From assembly GCA_045226015.1 (NCBI GenBank), contig JBGVBY010000008.1:1-64000 (forward strand): a stretch of 64,000 bases of DNA, read 5' to 3'. Positions 52,640-60,587 of the stretch are shown here, in pieces (positions within the stretch are counted from its first letter, which is position 1; every line of letters begins with the position of its first letter). The notes below the pieces were generated by a model. That model saw only the letters and a list, made by a program, of their open reading frames with translations, had not been told where the DNA came from and did no database searches. The DNA is from UBA2450 sp045226015. Its GTDB lineage: Bacteria > Bacillota_I > Bacilli_A > RFN20 > CAG-826. Both the position numbers and the translations under genes were made by a program.

Positions 52640-53392
52640 ATGTTTTTTGATATTATTGGAAGTGGTTCTAAAGGAAATGCAACTCTTGTCTTTTCTAAAA
52701 AGACCACTCTTTTAATTGATATGGGTCTCACTCAAGAAAGAGTAGAGGAAGAATTAAACAAATTTAATAAAACTCTTAAAGATATTGATGGAGTTGTTAT
52801 TACACATAATCACACTGATCACTTAAAAAGCATTAAGTGTTTTTCACCTAAGAAAATATATGCTTTAGAACACACAGTGCCTGGTTCATTAAGCAATGTC
52901 GTGGAATTATTGAAGCCTTTTGATGTTGGTGATTTAAAAATCACCCCGTTTCCAACTAGTCACGACGCGCTTAATCCGTGTGGATATATGATTGAATGTG
53001 AAGATGAAAAGTTAGTTTATATGACTGACACCGGAGTGTATTTTTCAACAAACACTCCTTTACTAAAGAACCCAACCTATTTAGTCATTGAAAGTAATCA
53101 CGATATTCAAATGTTACTTCACACAAATAGACCAATGCCTTTAATTCAAAGAATTATGTCGGATTATGGGCACCTATGTAATGAAGACAGTGCGTTTGCC
53201 ACTTTAGAAATTATTGGAGAAAACACTAAAGAAATTGTTTTAGCCCATATCTCAGAAGAAGCTAATTCTCCAGAAACTGCTTTAAATGCATATAAAAAGA
53301 TATTTGATTATAAAGGTGTTGATATTGACAAATATAAAGTTAAAGTTGCCAATCAATGGGAACCATTAATTGGAGGCAATTATGAATATTAA
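52640..53392 (+). CDS. walJ: Metallo-beta-lactamase-fold hydrolase, WalJ/YycJ type
   Basis: 250 residues. The HxHxDH metal site is ITHNHTDHL; further ligands are His of TSHDAL and Asp of MTDTGVY. The start reads GSGSKGNATLV, a YycJ/WalJ signature. The B. subtilis protein is a putative exonuclease linked to replication and wall stress. It is six bases after dnaB and overlaps rlmH by 11 bases, as expected for the walJ-rlmH neighbourhood, though walRK is absent here. Confidence 0.9.
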   Translation: MFFDIIGSGSKGNATLVFSKKTTLLIDMGLTQERVEEELNKFNKTLKDIDGVVITHNHTDHLKSIKCFSPKKIYALEHTVPGSLSNVVELLKPFDVGDLKITPFPTSHDALNPCGYMIECEDEKLVYMTDTGVYFSTNTPLLKNPTYLVIESNHDIQMLLHTNRPMPLIQRIMSDYGHLCNEDSAFATLEIIGENTKEIVLAHISEEANSPETALNAYKKIFDYKGVDIDKYKVKVANQWEPLIGGNYEY

Positions 53393-53858
53393 GATATATG
53401 CGATAGGAAAGATTAAAGATTTCTATAAAATTGGAGTAGATGAATATCTTAAACGTATCAGTGGTTACTGTAAGATTGAAGTCATTGAACTTAAAGATGA
53501 ATCAATAAGTGATAAACCAAGTGAATTAGAAATCAAAAAAGCGATTGATAACGAAGGTAAAAGAGTACTCTCACTTTTGAAAAATAATGAGTTTCTTATA
53601 GGGTTAGACTTAAACAAAAAGGAAATGGACTCTATTGAATTCTCTAAATTCTTAATGGAAAAATTAGAGTCTAATGGATCTAACATCTCATTTGTTATTG
53701 GAGGTAGTTATGGCCTTAGTGATGAACTCAAGAAAAGAGTAAATACATCCATATCTATTTCTAAGTTTACCTTACCTCATCAATTAGCGAGACTTGTTCT
53801 AGTTGAACAAATCTTTCGAGCGTTTAAAATTATTAATAACGAGACTTACCATAAATGA
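53382..53858 (+). CDS. rlmH: 23S rRNA pseudouridine-1915 N3-methyltransferase RlmH
   Basis: 158 residues, standard length. SPOUT-class enzyme with knot motifs FVIGGSYGLSDELKKR and LPHQLARLVLVEQIFRAFKI (given within limits) and the conserved end NETYHK. The start at 53382 follows TGGAGG; an earlier in-frame TTG was rejected. It methylates pseudouridine 1915 in the decoding centre helix 69. It overlaps walJ upstream and the next gene by four bases. Confidence 0.97.
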   Translation: MNIKIYAIGKIKDFYKIGVDEYLKRISGYCKIEVIELKDESISDKPSELEIKKAIDNEGKRVLSLLKNNEFLIGLDLNKKEMDSIEFSKFLMEKLESNGSNISFVIGGSYGLSDELKKRVNTSISISKFTLPHQLARLVLVEQIFRAFKIINNETYHK

Positions 53859-54193
53859 ATCAAGATTACTTTACTGAATTTAAACAAGTTAAAGACTCAG
53901 ATAATCCATTCACCCCTCATTTTATTATTGATGATGAATGCGACTTTTATGTTGAGCCAATCGTCTTTACTCAATTAAATGGCTTTAAAGAAAGACATCC
54001 AGATAAGATAAATCTTATTACTGATACTATGATTAAAAGAGTGAAGAAGAATAAGAAAGTGATATTCGTTGGAGATTTTGAAAACTACTTCACTGAAAAA
54101 GATGGATATATCTATTTGGAACTAATTGATATTACTGATTCTCTTAAGATATTTGTTGAAGATAAATCCCGTGGTTCAGATTACGGAGATTAA
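53855..54193 (+). CDS. Protein of unknown function after rlmH
   Basis: 112 residues, acidic, no signal or membrane segment. It begins NQDYFTEFKQVKDSDNPF and contains a strand-rich middle and ends GSDYGD. The ATG overlaps the rlmH stop by four bases, so it is co-translated with a housekeeping methyltransferase. I recognise no family. A terminator follows directly, making it the end of the gdpP-rplI-dnaB operon. Confidence 0.65.
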   Translation: MNQDYFTEFKQVKDSDNPFTPHFIIDDECDFYVEPIVFTQLNGFKERHPDKINLITDTMIKRVKKNKKVIFVGDFENYFTEKDGYIYLELIDITDSLKIFVEDKSRGSDYGD

Positions 54194-54222
54194 AAAAAGA
54201 AACCCTGACGGGTTTCGTTTTT
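54192..54222. terminator. Bidirectional terminator
   Basis: GAAACCC (54199-54205), TGAC, GGGTTTC (54210-54216) with flanking A and T tracts. Confidence 0.85.
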
Positions 54223-54223
54223 A

Positions 54224-55342
54224 TTATTGAACAGGACGTAAGGTTCTCATCGACGCCCACATGACTCTTAGAGATATGAGCATGATGAAGGCCATCTGAC
54301 CTAACATATTTCCTCCAAAGATAAATCCGAAGATCATCGCGAGAAGCGCAGGAGTGAAGGAGAGGAAGTAAGCGGTCTTTTGAGTAACCCATAAGTTGAG
54401 AACACGATATGGATTATTCTTTCCTCTAGTTAAGAGATAGACCATAAGACCTAAGAAGATCATAAGTCCTCCATAAACCCCTAAGTAGATTAATGTGGTA
54501 TTCCACTTCTTAGAATTCTTTTGATATTCATATGTGGCATTAAAGACATCAGTCCAATATGTAAACGCTCTAACGGTGTCTTGATTTGGAATTAAGTCTG
54601 GATCGATAGAGTCGGCGTTTTGAATAACACTAGCAGCGTGTGAGATTAATTCTCCATCAGCGAGTTCGTTCCATCTAAGTCCACTAAGTGAAACAGCGCC
54701 AACAACAGTGGAGCCATATACACCAGATGCTTTCTTATATAAAGCAACACCCATTGTGTATCTAGATAAAATCATGAAGTTAGGGACATAAAGTTGAGGG
54801 CGTTCTAAGACAGGAGTTGCCCAATATTGTTCCCAGTCAACCTCATTAAGAGAACCTCTGACGTAGAAGGTATTTTGTAATCTACTAACTTCAGCAGATA
54901 GGGAGTTACCCATACATGTTGAGTAGTAGATTTTGAAATCATATTCACCATAAGAGTTATCGTTACTATAGACTTCTACAGTGGTGTATTCATCAGTGAG
55001 TAAAACCCCATCATTTTCATAGAAAAGAGTTGCTTCACTCTTGATCAATTTCTTTTTGCCTTCTTGTTTTAATCTAACAGTGGCTCTAGAAAGATTTTCC
55101 GCTAAACCATATGTTCCGTTGCTTAAGAAGCTTGCTCCATAAGCCTTGTTTAAGGAAACGTGGTTTGGAATAAGTGGAATGATTAACGCAAAAAGGAAGA
55201 AGATGATAGCAAGCCACCATGGTGCTTCTCTACCATTATCCACACATGCTTGGTTAGAAATAATGCCTTTGAAAGAATTTGTAATAACATTTCTTGTTCT
55301 AGGCGACATTTGTTTTTTACTTTTCTTTAATTTTGTTGCCAT
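54224..55342 (-). CDS. Membrane protein with a large extracytoplasmic loop, unknown function
   Basis: 372 residues. A basic N-terminus (first 25 residues) precedes one helix (about 43-60). A roughly 200-residue polar domain follows (about 62-275), then three helices (about 283-300, 322-342, 345-362). The N-terminal sequence SPRTRNVITNSFKGIISNQACVDNGR resembles small maltodextrin-type membrane proteins of Mollicutes-like genomes, a weak impression. No catalytic motif was seen. It ends at the shared terminator. Confidence 0.6.
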   Translation of the reverse strand: MATKLKKSKKQMSPRTRNVITNSFKGIISNQACVDNGREAPWWLAIIFFLFALIIPLIPNHVSLNKAYGASFLSNGTYGLAENLSRATVRLKQEGKKKLIKSEATLFYENDGVLLTDEYTTVEVYSNDNSYGEYDFKIYYSTCMGNSLSAEVSRLQNTFYVRGSLNEVDWEQYWATPVLERPQLYVPNFMILSRYTMGVALYKKASGVYGSTVVGAVSLSGLRWNELADGELISHAASVIQNADSIDPDLIPNQDTVRAFTYWTDVFNATYEYQKNSKKWNTTLIYLGVYGGLMIFLGLMVYLLTRGKNNPYRVLNLWVTQKTAYFLSFTPALLAMIFGFIFGGNMLGQMAFIMLISLRVMWASMRTLRPVQ

Positions 55343-55453
55343 TTTGATACCTACTACTTAATTAGCAAAATAAAGTTTATATGTTATTGAACATATTGTA
55401 AAGATAATACCATTAGAAAGATAAATAACTTTCTTATTTCCAAAGAATAATTA

Positions 55454-55469
55454 TTGTATTACAATACAA
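55454..55469 (+). promoter_or_regulatory. Operator-like palindrome before the nuclease gene
   Basis: TTGTATT, AC, AATACAA is a perfect 7-bp dyad 22 bases before the ATG at 55491. It could be a repressor site over the promoter. No strong ribosome site is seen; AAAGG at 55468-55472 is distant. Confidence 0.45.
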
Positions 55470-55490
55470 AGGCACTAAAGAATTTTGCAT

Positions 55491-58400
55491 ATGAAAAAGA
55501 GCCTATTTTTACTAACTCTAAGTTCTTCTTTGCTTTTTGCATCCTTTGCAGGTTTTTTAAGTGTAGATAAAAAAGAAAATATTGAGGAAGTTTCAGGATA
55601 TAGTTCTTCTTCTTTACCAACAACAATCGATTTAAATGATAGTTCCGAATCCACAATTAGAAGCTATTATTCTTCTTTAAATAATCTTTCTACCAGTGAG
55701 AGACAAGGAACAAATCTTCTTAAAAACTTAAAAACAATTTTGAAAAATGGTCAGAAGTATTATTCATATGAAAATGGTACTTCCATTTGGCAGATGTATG
55801 AAATTACTGATAGAGACTGGGATAAATCTCCTGCGAGTAGCACGACATACGGAACATATAACGCGAACACTAATAAGATTACTAATTACACTTATGGTAC
55901 TAGCTCATCAAGTTCTAAAAACAACCCATATATCCATGCTTTATATATCAATAGAAATGTAAATAATCTAACAACTGCCTGGGACAACCACAACCAAGAT
56001 CAATGGGGTATTAACCGTGAGCACGTCTGGCCAAAAGCTGAAGGATTTGACTCTAGTGGCGCTGGTGGTGCTAGAGGTGATCCAATGCACCTTATGGCAG
56101 GTAATGGCTATGCCAATAATATTCATAGTAATTATTACTATGGTTATGTAAAAACATCTTCGAGTTACACTGACTGTGGATCAAAATATTCCAACCAGTC
56201 AGGTAATTTAAGAGGAACATCAAAAACATTAAATAGTGGAACAGTTTTTGAACCACAAGATAGTGATAAAGGTGATATCGCTCGTGCTATTTTCTACATG
56301 GTCGCTAGATATAACTATTTATCTGGTAGCGATAGTGATGGTATTGATACAAATAATCCAAATTTAACACTTACTCAAAACGTTAGTGATTGGTCACAAT
56401 CCGGATATACATCAAGCACTTCTACAACTGGTAAATTAGGTATTTTGACTGATTTACTTGCGTGGCATAAAGCTGATCCAGTTGATGAATATGAGATTCA
56501 TAGAAACAATCTCTTGTACACAAATTTCACAAACAATAGAAATCCATTCATCGATTTCCCAGAATGGGTTGATTATATTTGGGGTACCGCTACATATAGT
56601 GGCACAACATATCAATCATATAGTTCAACTCCAACTGGCTATGCTACACCAAGTGGAGACACAATCAATGGCTACAACAGTAGTGGTTCGACTGTTGCTG
56701 TTACAGGTGTATCTTTAGATACAAATTCAGCCACTATTGGTGTTGATGGTACAAAACAATTAGTGGCCACTGTTTCTCCTAGTAACGCTACAAACAAAGC
56801 TGTTACATGGACATCAAGTAAGACTAGTGTTGCAACTGTTTCTTCTGAAGGTGTTGTAACTGGTAAATCTGCAGGAAATACAACTATTACAGTTAGAACA
56901 AGCGATGGTGGATACACCGCAACATGCGCTGTTACAGTTAAAGCGTTATCATCCATTTCCGTAAGTGGACAATATAAGACTGAATTTAATACTGGTGATA
57001 CATTCACCTTTGGTGGTACAGTCACCGCTCACTATAGTGATTCATCTACTGCAGATGTAACAGATAGTGTTACATTCTCAGGTTATAATTTATCATCTGC
57101 AGGTAACCAAACAGTTACTGTATCTTATGGTGGTAAGGAAACAACTTATTCGATTACTGTTAGTGCGCCTGAGCCAGGCGATGATACAACAATAACAACA
57201 AGTATTGCAGACTACGCTGATGAGCATTCTTGGTCTAATGGTACACAATATTCAACGGTTAATTTAGATTCTGTGATTACAGTAACTTCAGATGGAGGAA
57301 GCAACACAGGTAAATACTATACCAGCGGAGAAGAATGGAGATTATATCAGAGTGAGTCGGCTACAATTACAATTGAAGCAGTAAGTGGATATACAATTGA
57401 TAGTATTACCATTACTTATAATGTAGCAAATACTGGTGTTCTTAAGGACGGAAACACTGAGATTTCATCTGGAACAACAGTTTCAAACATAAATTCTTCA
57501 TCTAAGACTTTTTCTATTGGTAATACTGGATCAGCTACTAACGGACAAGTAAAGATAACCTCAATCTCTGTTACGTATCATTCAGACTCTTCTGCTGTTA
57601 CCTTGGAATCAATTTCACTTGATACTTCTGAATGTAAATTGAATTATGTTGTTAATGAAGAATTTACTTATGAAGACTTAGTAGTTACAGCACATTATAG
57701 TGATGGATCTAGTGAGGAAGTTGTTCCTGATTCTGTTTCATCTCCAAATATGTCTACAACAGGTAATAAAACTATTACTGTTACATATGGTGGACAAACT
57801 GAGACTTATACAATAACTGTTTCTGCTGCTACTCCAACCTCTATTACTGCAACAGTAAGTAAGACTTTCTATGTTGGAGAGACCATTACAAAGGACGATA
57901 TTACTGTTAAAGATAATTTAGATAATACGATTACTAATTACACATTTGCAGATTATCAATTTACATATGCAGATGCTGCTAGTGGTGGTGCTTTAACGAA
58001 TAAACAGTTCAATATTTCCGCTATTGGCCTACAAACAACTTTAACTGTTCAAGTTCAAAGAAAAGCTAGAGTTGCTCCTACTAACGTTAAAGACACAATC
58101 ACTGCAACTGGACTTGATGGCACCGATTCTTACGCCGCTCATTCTGATAAAACTTTCACATCGGATGCTGTATATAGTGCATATTTCAGAAAAGGTGATA
58201 ATAGCACTATTCAAATGAGAACAAGTTATAGCAATTCTGGAGTTGTTTCAACATCAAGCGGAGGAACAATCGTAAGCGTAAAAATAACTGTTGGATCAGG
58301 TTCAAATACCGTCGAAGTTTATGCCAAGAATACCGCATATTCTTCACCATCCGATTTATATTCTGATTCAGAAAGTACCAAAGGAACGTTGATAGGTAGC

Positions 58401-58877
58401 ACTACATCGACTAATACAATTACATTCACAGGGTCTTATACCTATTTCGGTGTTAGATCTGGCGGTTATGCCATCTATTTAAGCAGTATTGAAGTTACGT
58501 ATAGTGGCAAAGAAACCGCTACTACTCTTTCTAATTACATCATGTATGAAGATACAAACAGTCAATGTACAACTAAGTTTAGTGTTGCCAAGGGTTATTT
58601 TGAAGGAATGACTACTGCTGAACGTAGCACATTTATGACTTCTAGTGATTACGTCATTGCTACTGCTAGAGAAAGATTTGAAGCGTGGGCAAGAAATCAA
58701 GGTAAGACTATTACATCTTCTAATGGTGACTATGTCATTTCTAATGCTAATATGATTGGTTTATCAATGATTGTTGGTGATACTTCTAACATGATTCTCC
58801 CAATCCTAGTGTCGATTATTTCTATATCTTCACTCGCGGGACTCTTCTACTTAAAATCTAAAAAGAAAACTAAATAG
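55491..58877 (+). CDS. Secreted endonuclease I-type nuclease with Ig-like domains
   Basis: 1128 residues from ATG 55491; an in-frame TTG six bases upstream was rejected. A signal peptide (about 1-22) leads to an EndA/NucM-type nuclease (about 50-340), with the catalytic motif NREHVWPKAE (His178) and RGDPMHLMAGNG downstream. A group-2 bacterial Ig domain (about 395-480, VTGVSLDTNSATIGVDG) and several group-3 Ig-like repeats (HYSDSSTADVT, HYSDGSSEEVV) follow. A C-terminal region ends in a membrane helix (about 1100-1120) and a KSKKKTK tail. It probably degrades extracellular DNA at the cell surface. The basic tail would anchor it in the membrane. Confidence 0.9.
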   Translation: MKKSLFLLTLSSSLLFASFAGFLSVDKKENIEEVSGYSSSSLPTTIDLNDSSESTIRSYYSSLNNLSTSERQGTNLLKNLKTILKNGQKYYSYENGTSIWQMYEITDRDWDKSPASSTTYGTYNANTNKITNYTYGTSSSSSKNNPYIHALYINRNVNNLTTAWDNHNQDQWGINREHVWPKAEGFDSSGAGGARGDPMHLMAGNGYANNIHSNYYYGYVKTSSSYTDCGSKYSNQSGNLRGTSKTLNSGTVFEPQDSDKGDIARAIFYMVARYNYLSGSDSDGIDTNNPNLTLTQNVSDWSQSGYTSSTSTTGKLGILTDLLAWHKADPVDEYEIHRNNLLYTNFTNNRNPFIDFPEWVDYIWGTATYSGTTYQSYSSTPTGYATPSGDTINGYNSSGSTVAVTGVSLDTNSATIGVDGTKQLVATVSPSNATNKAVTWTSSKTSVATVSSEGVVTGKSAGNTTITVRTSDGGYTATCAVTVKALSSISVSGQYKTEFNTGDTFTFGGTVTAHYSDSSTADVTDSVTFSGYNLSSAGNQTVTVSYGGKETTYSITVSAPEPGDDTTITTSIADYADEHSWSNGTQYSTVNLDSVITVTSDGGSNTGKYYTSGEEWRLYQSESATITIEAVSGYTIDSITITYNVANTGVLKDGNTEISSGTTVSNINSSSKTFSIGNTGSATNGQVKITSISVTYHSDSSAVTLESISLDTSECKLNYVVNEEFTYEDLVVTAHYSDGSSEEVVPDSVSSPNMSTTGNKTITVTYGGQTETYTITVSAATPTSITATVSKTFYVGETITKDDITVKDNLDNTITNYTFADYQFTYADAASGGALTNKQFNISAIGLQTTLTVQVQRKARVAPTNVKDTITATGLDGTDSYAAHSDKTFTSDAVYSAYFRKGDNSTIQMRTSYSNSGVVSTSSGGTIVSVKITVGSGSNTVEVYAKNTAYSSPSDLYSDSESTKGTLIGSTTSTNTITFTGSYTYFGVRSGGYAIYLSSIEVTYSGKETATTLSNYIMYEDTNSQCTTKFSVAKGYFEGMTTAERSTFMTSSDYVIATARERFEAWARNQGKTITSSNGDYVISNANMIGLSMIVGDTSNMILPILVSIISISSLAGLFYLKSKKKTK

Positions 58878-58879
58878 CA

Positions 58880-58908
58880 TTTACTTTTAATAGTAAATCA
58901 AATACAAT
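58880..58908 (+). promoter_or_regulatory. Promoter of ssrA
   Basis: TTTACT (58880-58885), 17 bp, TACAAT (58903-58908). Transcription would start near 58916, leaving about 24 bases to be trimmed before the mature 5' end at 58940. Confidence 0.6.
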
Positions 58909-58939
58909 GCTTAACGCTTGAGTAATCAAGCTTCTTCAT

Positions 58940-59327
58940 GGGGTCGTATTGGATTCGACGGAGAATGGCAGGGCTTTATCTGCAGCGGTTGGTAACCTTA
59001 AACCAAAACAAAAATAACTGACAACAGTTATATGAGAGCTCCTAGAGCTCAATCTCTCTGCTTAGCTTAATTAACCCGATATAGGGTCCCGACAATCGTT
59101 GGGGCAGAGCGCCACTCAAGGTTTTAGTCTTTCACGCTTGAGTCTGGTGTCATAACAAAAGAATTGTGGCTTATAGTAGACTAGTTAATGAGTCATGAAA
59201 TATGGTTAGTCTCGCGTGATGTAGTGGGTCGATATACGAAGTCACGTTAAACATAAATATTGTCTAAGCTGTAGGCGGTATTGTTTGGCCTTCTTCGGAC
59301 GTGGTTTCGACACCACCGGCTCCACCA
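58940..59327 (+). ncRNA. ssrA: tmRNA (ssrA)
   Basis: The 5' end GGGGTCGTATTGGATTCGAC is the tmRNA signature, and the 3' end GGTTTCGACACCACCGGCTCC is closed by ACCA with encoded CCA; given here in two parts. The 5' and 3' ends form a seven-pair acceptor stem with wobbles. The tag frame, aligned to E. coli, resumes at GAC (59020) and reads DNSYMRAPRAQSLCLA, stopping at TAA 59068-59070. It rescues stalled ribosomes with SmpB. The tag ends LCLA, not the usual LAA. Confidence 0.95.
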
Positions 59328-59367
59328 ATTCGAACATTATGTATCTTTGATACAAGAGGTTATATTT

Positions 59368-60213
59368 ATGAAAATTTGTATTTCTGCAGAAAGTACGATT
59401 GATCTTCCAAAAGAACTTTTAGAAGAATATTCAATCAAAGTCATTCCTTTCACTGTTATTTTAGGTGACAAAAGTGGATTTGATGGAGAAGTGACTCCAG
59501 ACATCATCTATGAATACGTTGATCGTACTGGTGTGCTTCCAAAAACAAGTGCGATTAATATCGGACAATATGATGAATATTTCCGTTCCTTATTAAAAGA
59601 ATATGATGAAGTTATTCACTTATGTTTAAGTTCTGAAATTTCTAGCGCTTGTCAAAATGCGATGAACGCTGCAAGTGAATTAAAAGGTGTTCACGTTATT
59701 GACACCAGAAGCTTATCTACTGGTATTGCTCTTCAAGCAATTTATGCTTCTAATTTAGTTAAAGAAGGATTAAGCGCTGAAGAGATTGTTAAGAAAGTTA
59801 GTGAGAGAATTCCTAACGATCAAACCAGTTTCGTTTTAGCCACTGTTGATTACTTATATAAAGGTGGAAGATGTTCAGGCTTAGCTAAACTTGGAGCTAT
59901 GCTACTTAGAATTAGACCACAAATTCTTATGCAAGATGGAAAGATGAGTCCTGGTAAGAAATATATGGGTAAGCAAATCGACTGTGTTACAAATTACTGC
60001 AAAGACACATTAGAACAATTTAATAATCCAGACTTAAGTGTAGGTTTTGTTACTCATAGTGGTGCAACCCCAGACATGATTGAAGTTGCGAAAAACGCGA
60101 TGATTGAAAGAGGGTTCAAAAAAGTATTAGTAACTACAGCAGGAGCGACAATTTCCTCCCACTGTGGACCTAAATGTCTTGGTATTCTTTATTTAAATGA
60201 TGGTGGCAGATAA
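59368..60213 (+). CDS. DegV family fatty-acid-binding protein (second FakB)
   Basis: 281 residues from ATG 59368 (AAGAGGT upstream); a longer frame from 59281 runs through tmRNA and was rejected. DegV features: CISAESTIDLP, LPKTSAINIGQY, LSSEISSACQNA, and the end SSHCGPKCLGILY. It should bind a fatty acid for FakA phosphorylation. It differs from the FakB at 15066 and probably prefers another chain. It is a single gene after tmRNA, ending at a terminator over its stop. Confidence 0.87.
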   Translation: MKICISAESTIDLPKELLEEYSIKVIPFTVILGDKSGFDGEVTPDIIYEYVDRTGVLPKTSAINIGQYDEYFRSLLKEYDEVIHLCLSSEISSACQNAMNAASELKGVHVIDTRSLSTGIALQAIYASNLVKEGLSAEEIVKKVSERIPNDQTSFVLATVDYLYKGGRCSGLAKLGAMLLRIRPQILMQDGKMSPGKKYMGKQIDCVTNYCKDTLEQFNNPDLSVGFVTHSGATPDMIEVAKNAMIERGFKKVLVTTAGATISSHCGPKCLGILYLNDGGR

Positions 60214-60226
60214 GCCACCTTTTTTA
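60200..60226 (+). terminator. Terminator overlapping the degV stop
   Basis: GGTGGC (60202-60207) and GCCACC (60214-60219), then six T. Confidence 0.85.
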
Positions 60227-60369
60227 TAGATGTAGTTTAATAAACTAGATACTCAAACTGGACAGTGTCTAAATTAAGATATAAAAGTTATTGTCTAACA
60301 CTTTTTCTAGTGCTAAATTATACACAATAAATTTGCTTATCTTAGTAAGCGAATGAGGGGGAAAAATTG
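60227..60369 (+). promoter_or_regulatory. Structured leader of the acidic microprotein
   Basis: CAAACTGGACAGTGTC (about 60254-60269) resembles an insertion-sequence end. TAACACT/AGTGCTA and TTTGCTTA/TAAGCGAA (60332-60353) form two hairpins before GAGGGGG. A weak promoter TTGTCT (60291-60296), 17 bp, TAAATT (60314-60319) is possible. Confidence 0.4.
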
Positions 60370-60519
60370 ATGTCTTTCGTGTTAGATCCAAGATCCAAAA
60401 CACTTACTACTGATGAGGAAACAGTCGAGATTCTCGAAATCATTGAAGACTGTGAAGACTATTCCGATTTAGATGACGATTCCTCCGTTTACGAATACGA
60501 TTACGAAGAAATCCTCTAA
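60370..60519 (+). CDS. Very acidic 49-residue microprotein
   Basis: Starts at ATG 60370 behind GAGGGGG and ends in TAA at 60517-60519. The product begins MSFVLDPRSK and ends YEYDYEEIL, with 18 Asp/Glu against three Lys/Arg at most, giving a strongly negative charge. No signal or membrane segment. A strong ribosome site, a structured leader and a terminator directly after it support a real gene. Acidic microproteins can mimic DNA or bind ribosomal or regulatory proteins; none of this is shown. Confidence 0.6.
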   Translation: MSFVLDPRSKTLTTDEETVEILEIIEDCEDYSDLDDDSSVYEYDYEEIL

Positions 60520-60537
60520 TCGATTAGTAAAAAATAA

Positions 60538-60567
60538 ACTAACGAGTTTGATACTCGTTTTTTTATT
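60538..60567 (+). terminator. Terminator of the microprotein gene
   Basis: AACGAGT (60541-60547), TTGAT, ACTCGTT (60553-60559) then a T tract. Confidence 0.8.
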
Positions 60568-60587
60568 TTCATATATAATGTATGTAT

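Noticed and set aside
59281..59367. Longer DegV protein starting inside the tmRNA gene
   Set aside because: The extension is a translation of tmRNA sequence; a proper ribosome site and family N-terminus begin at 59368.
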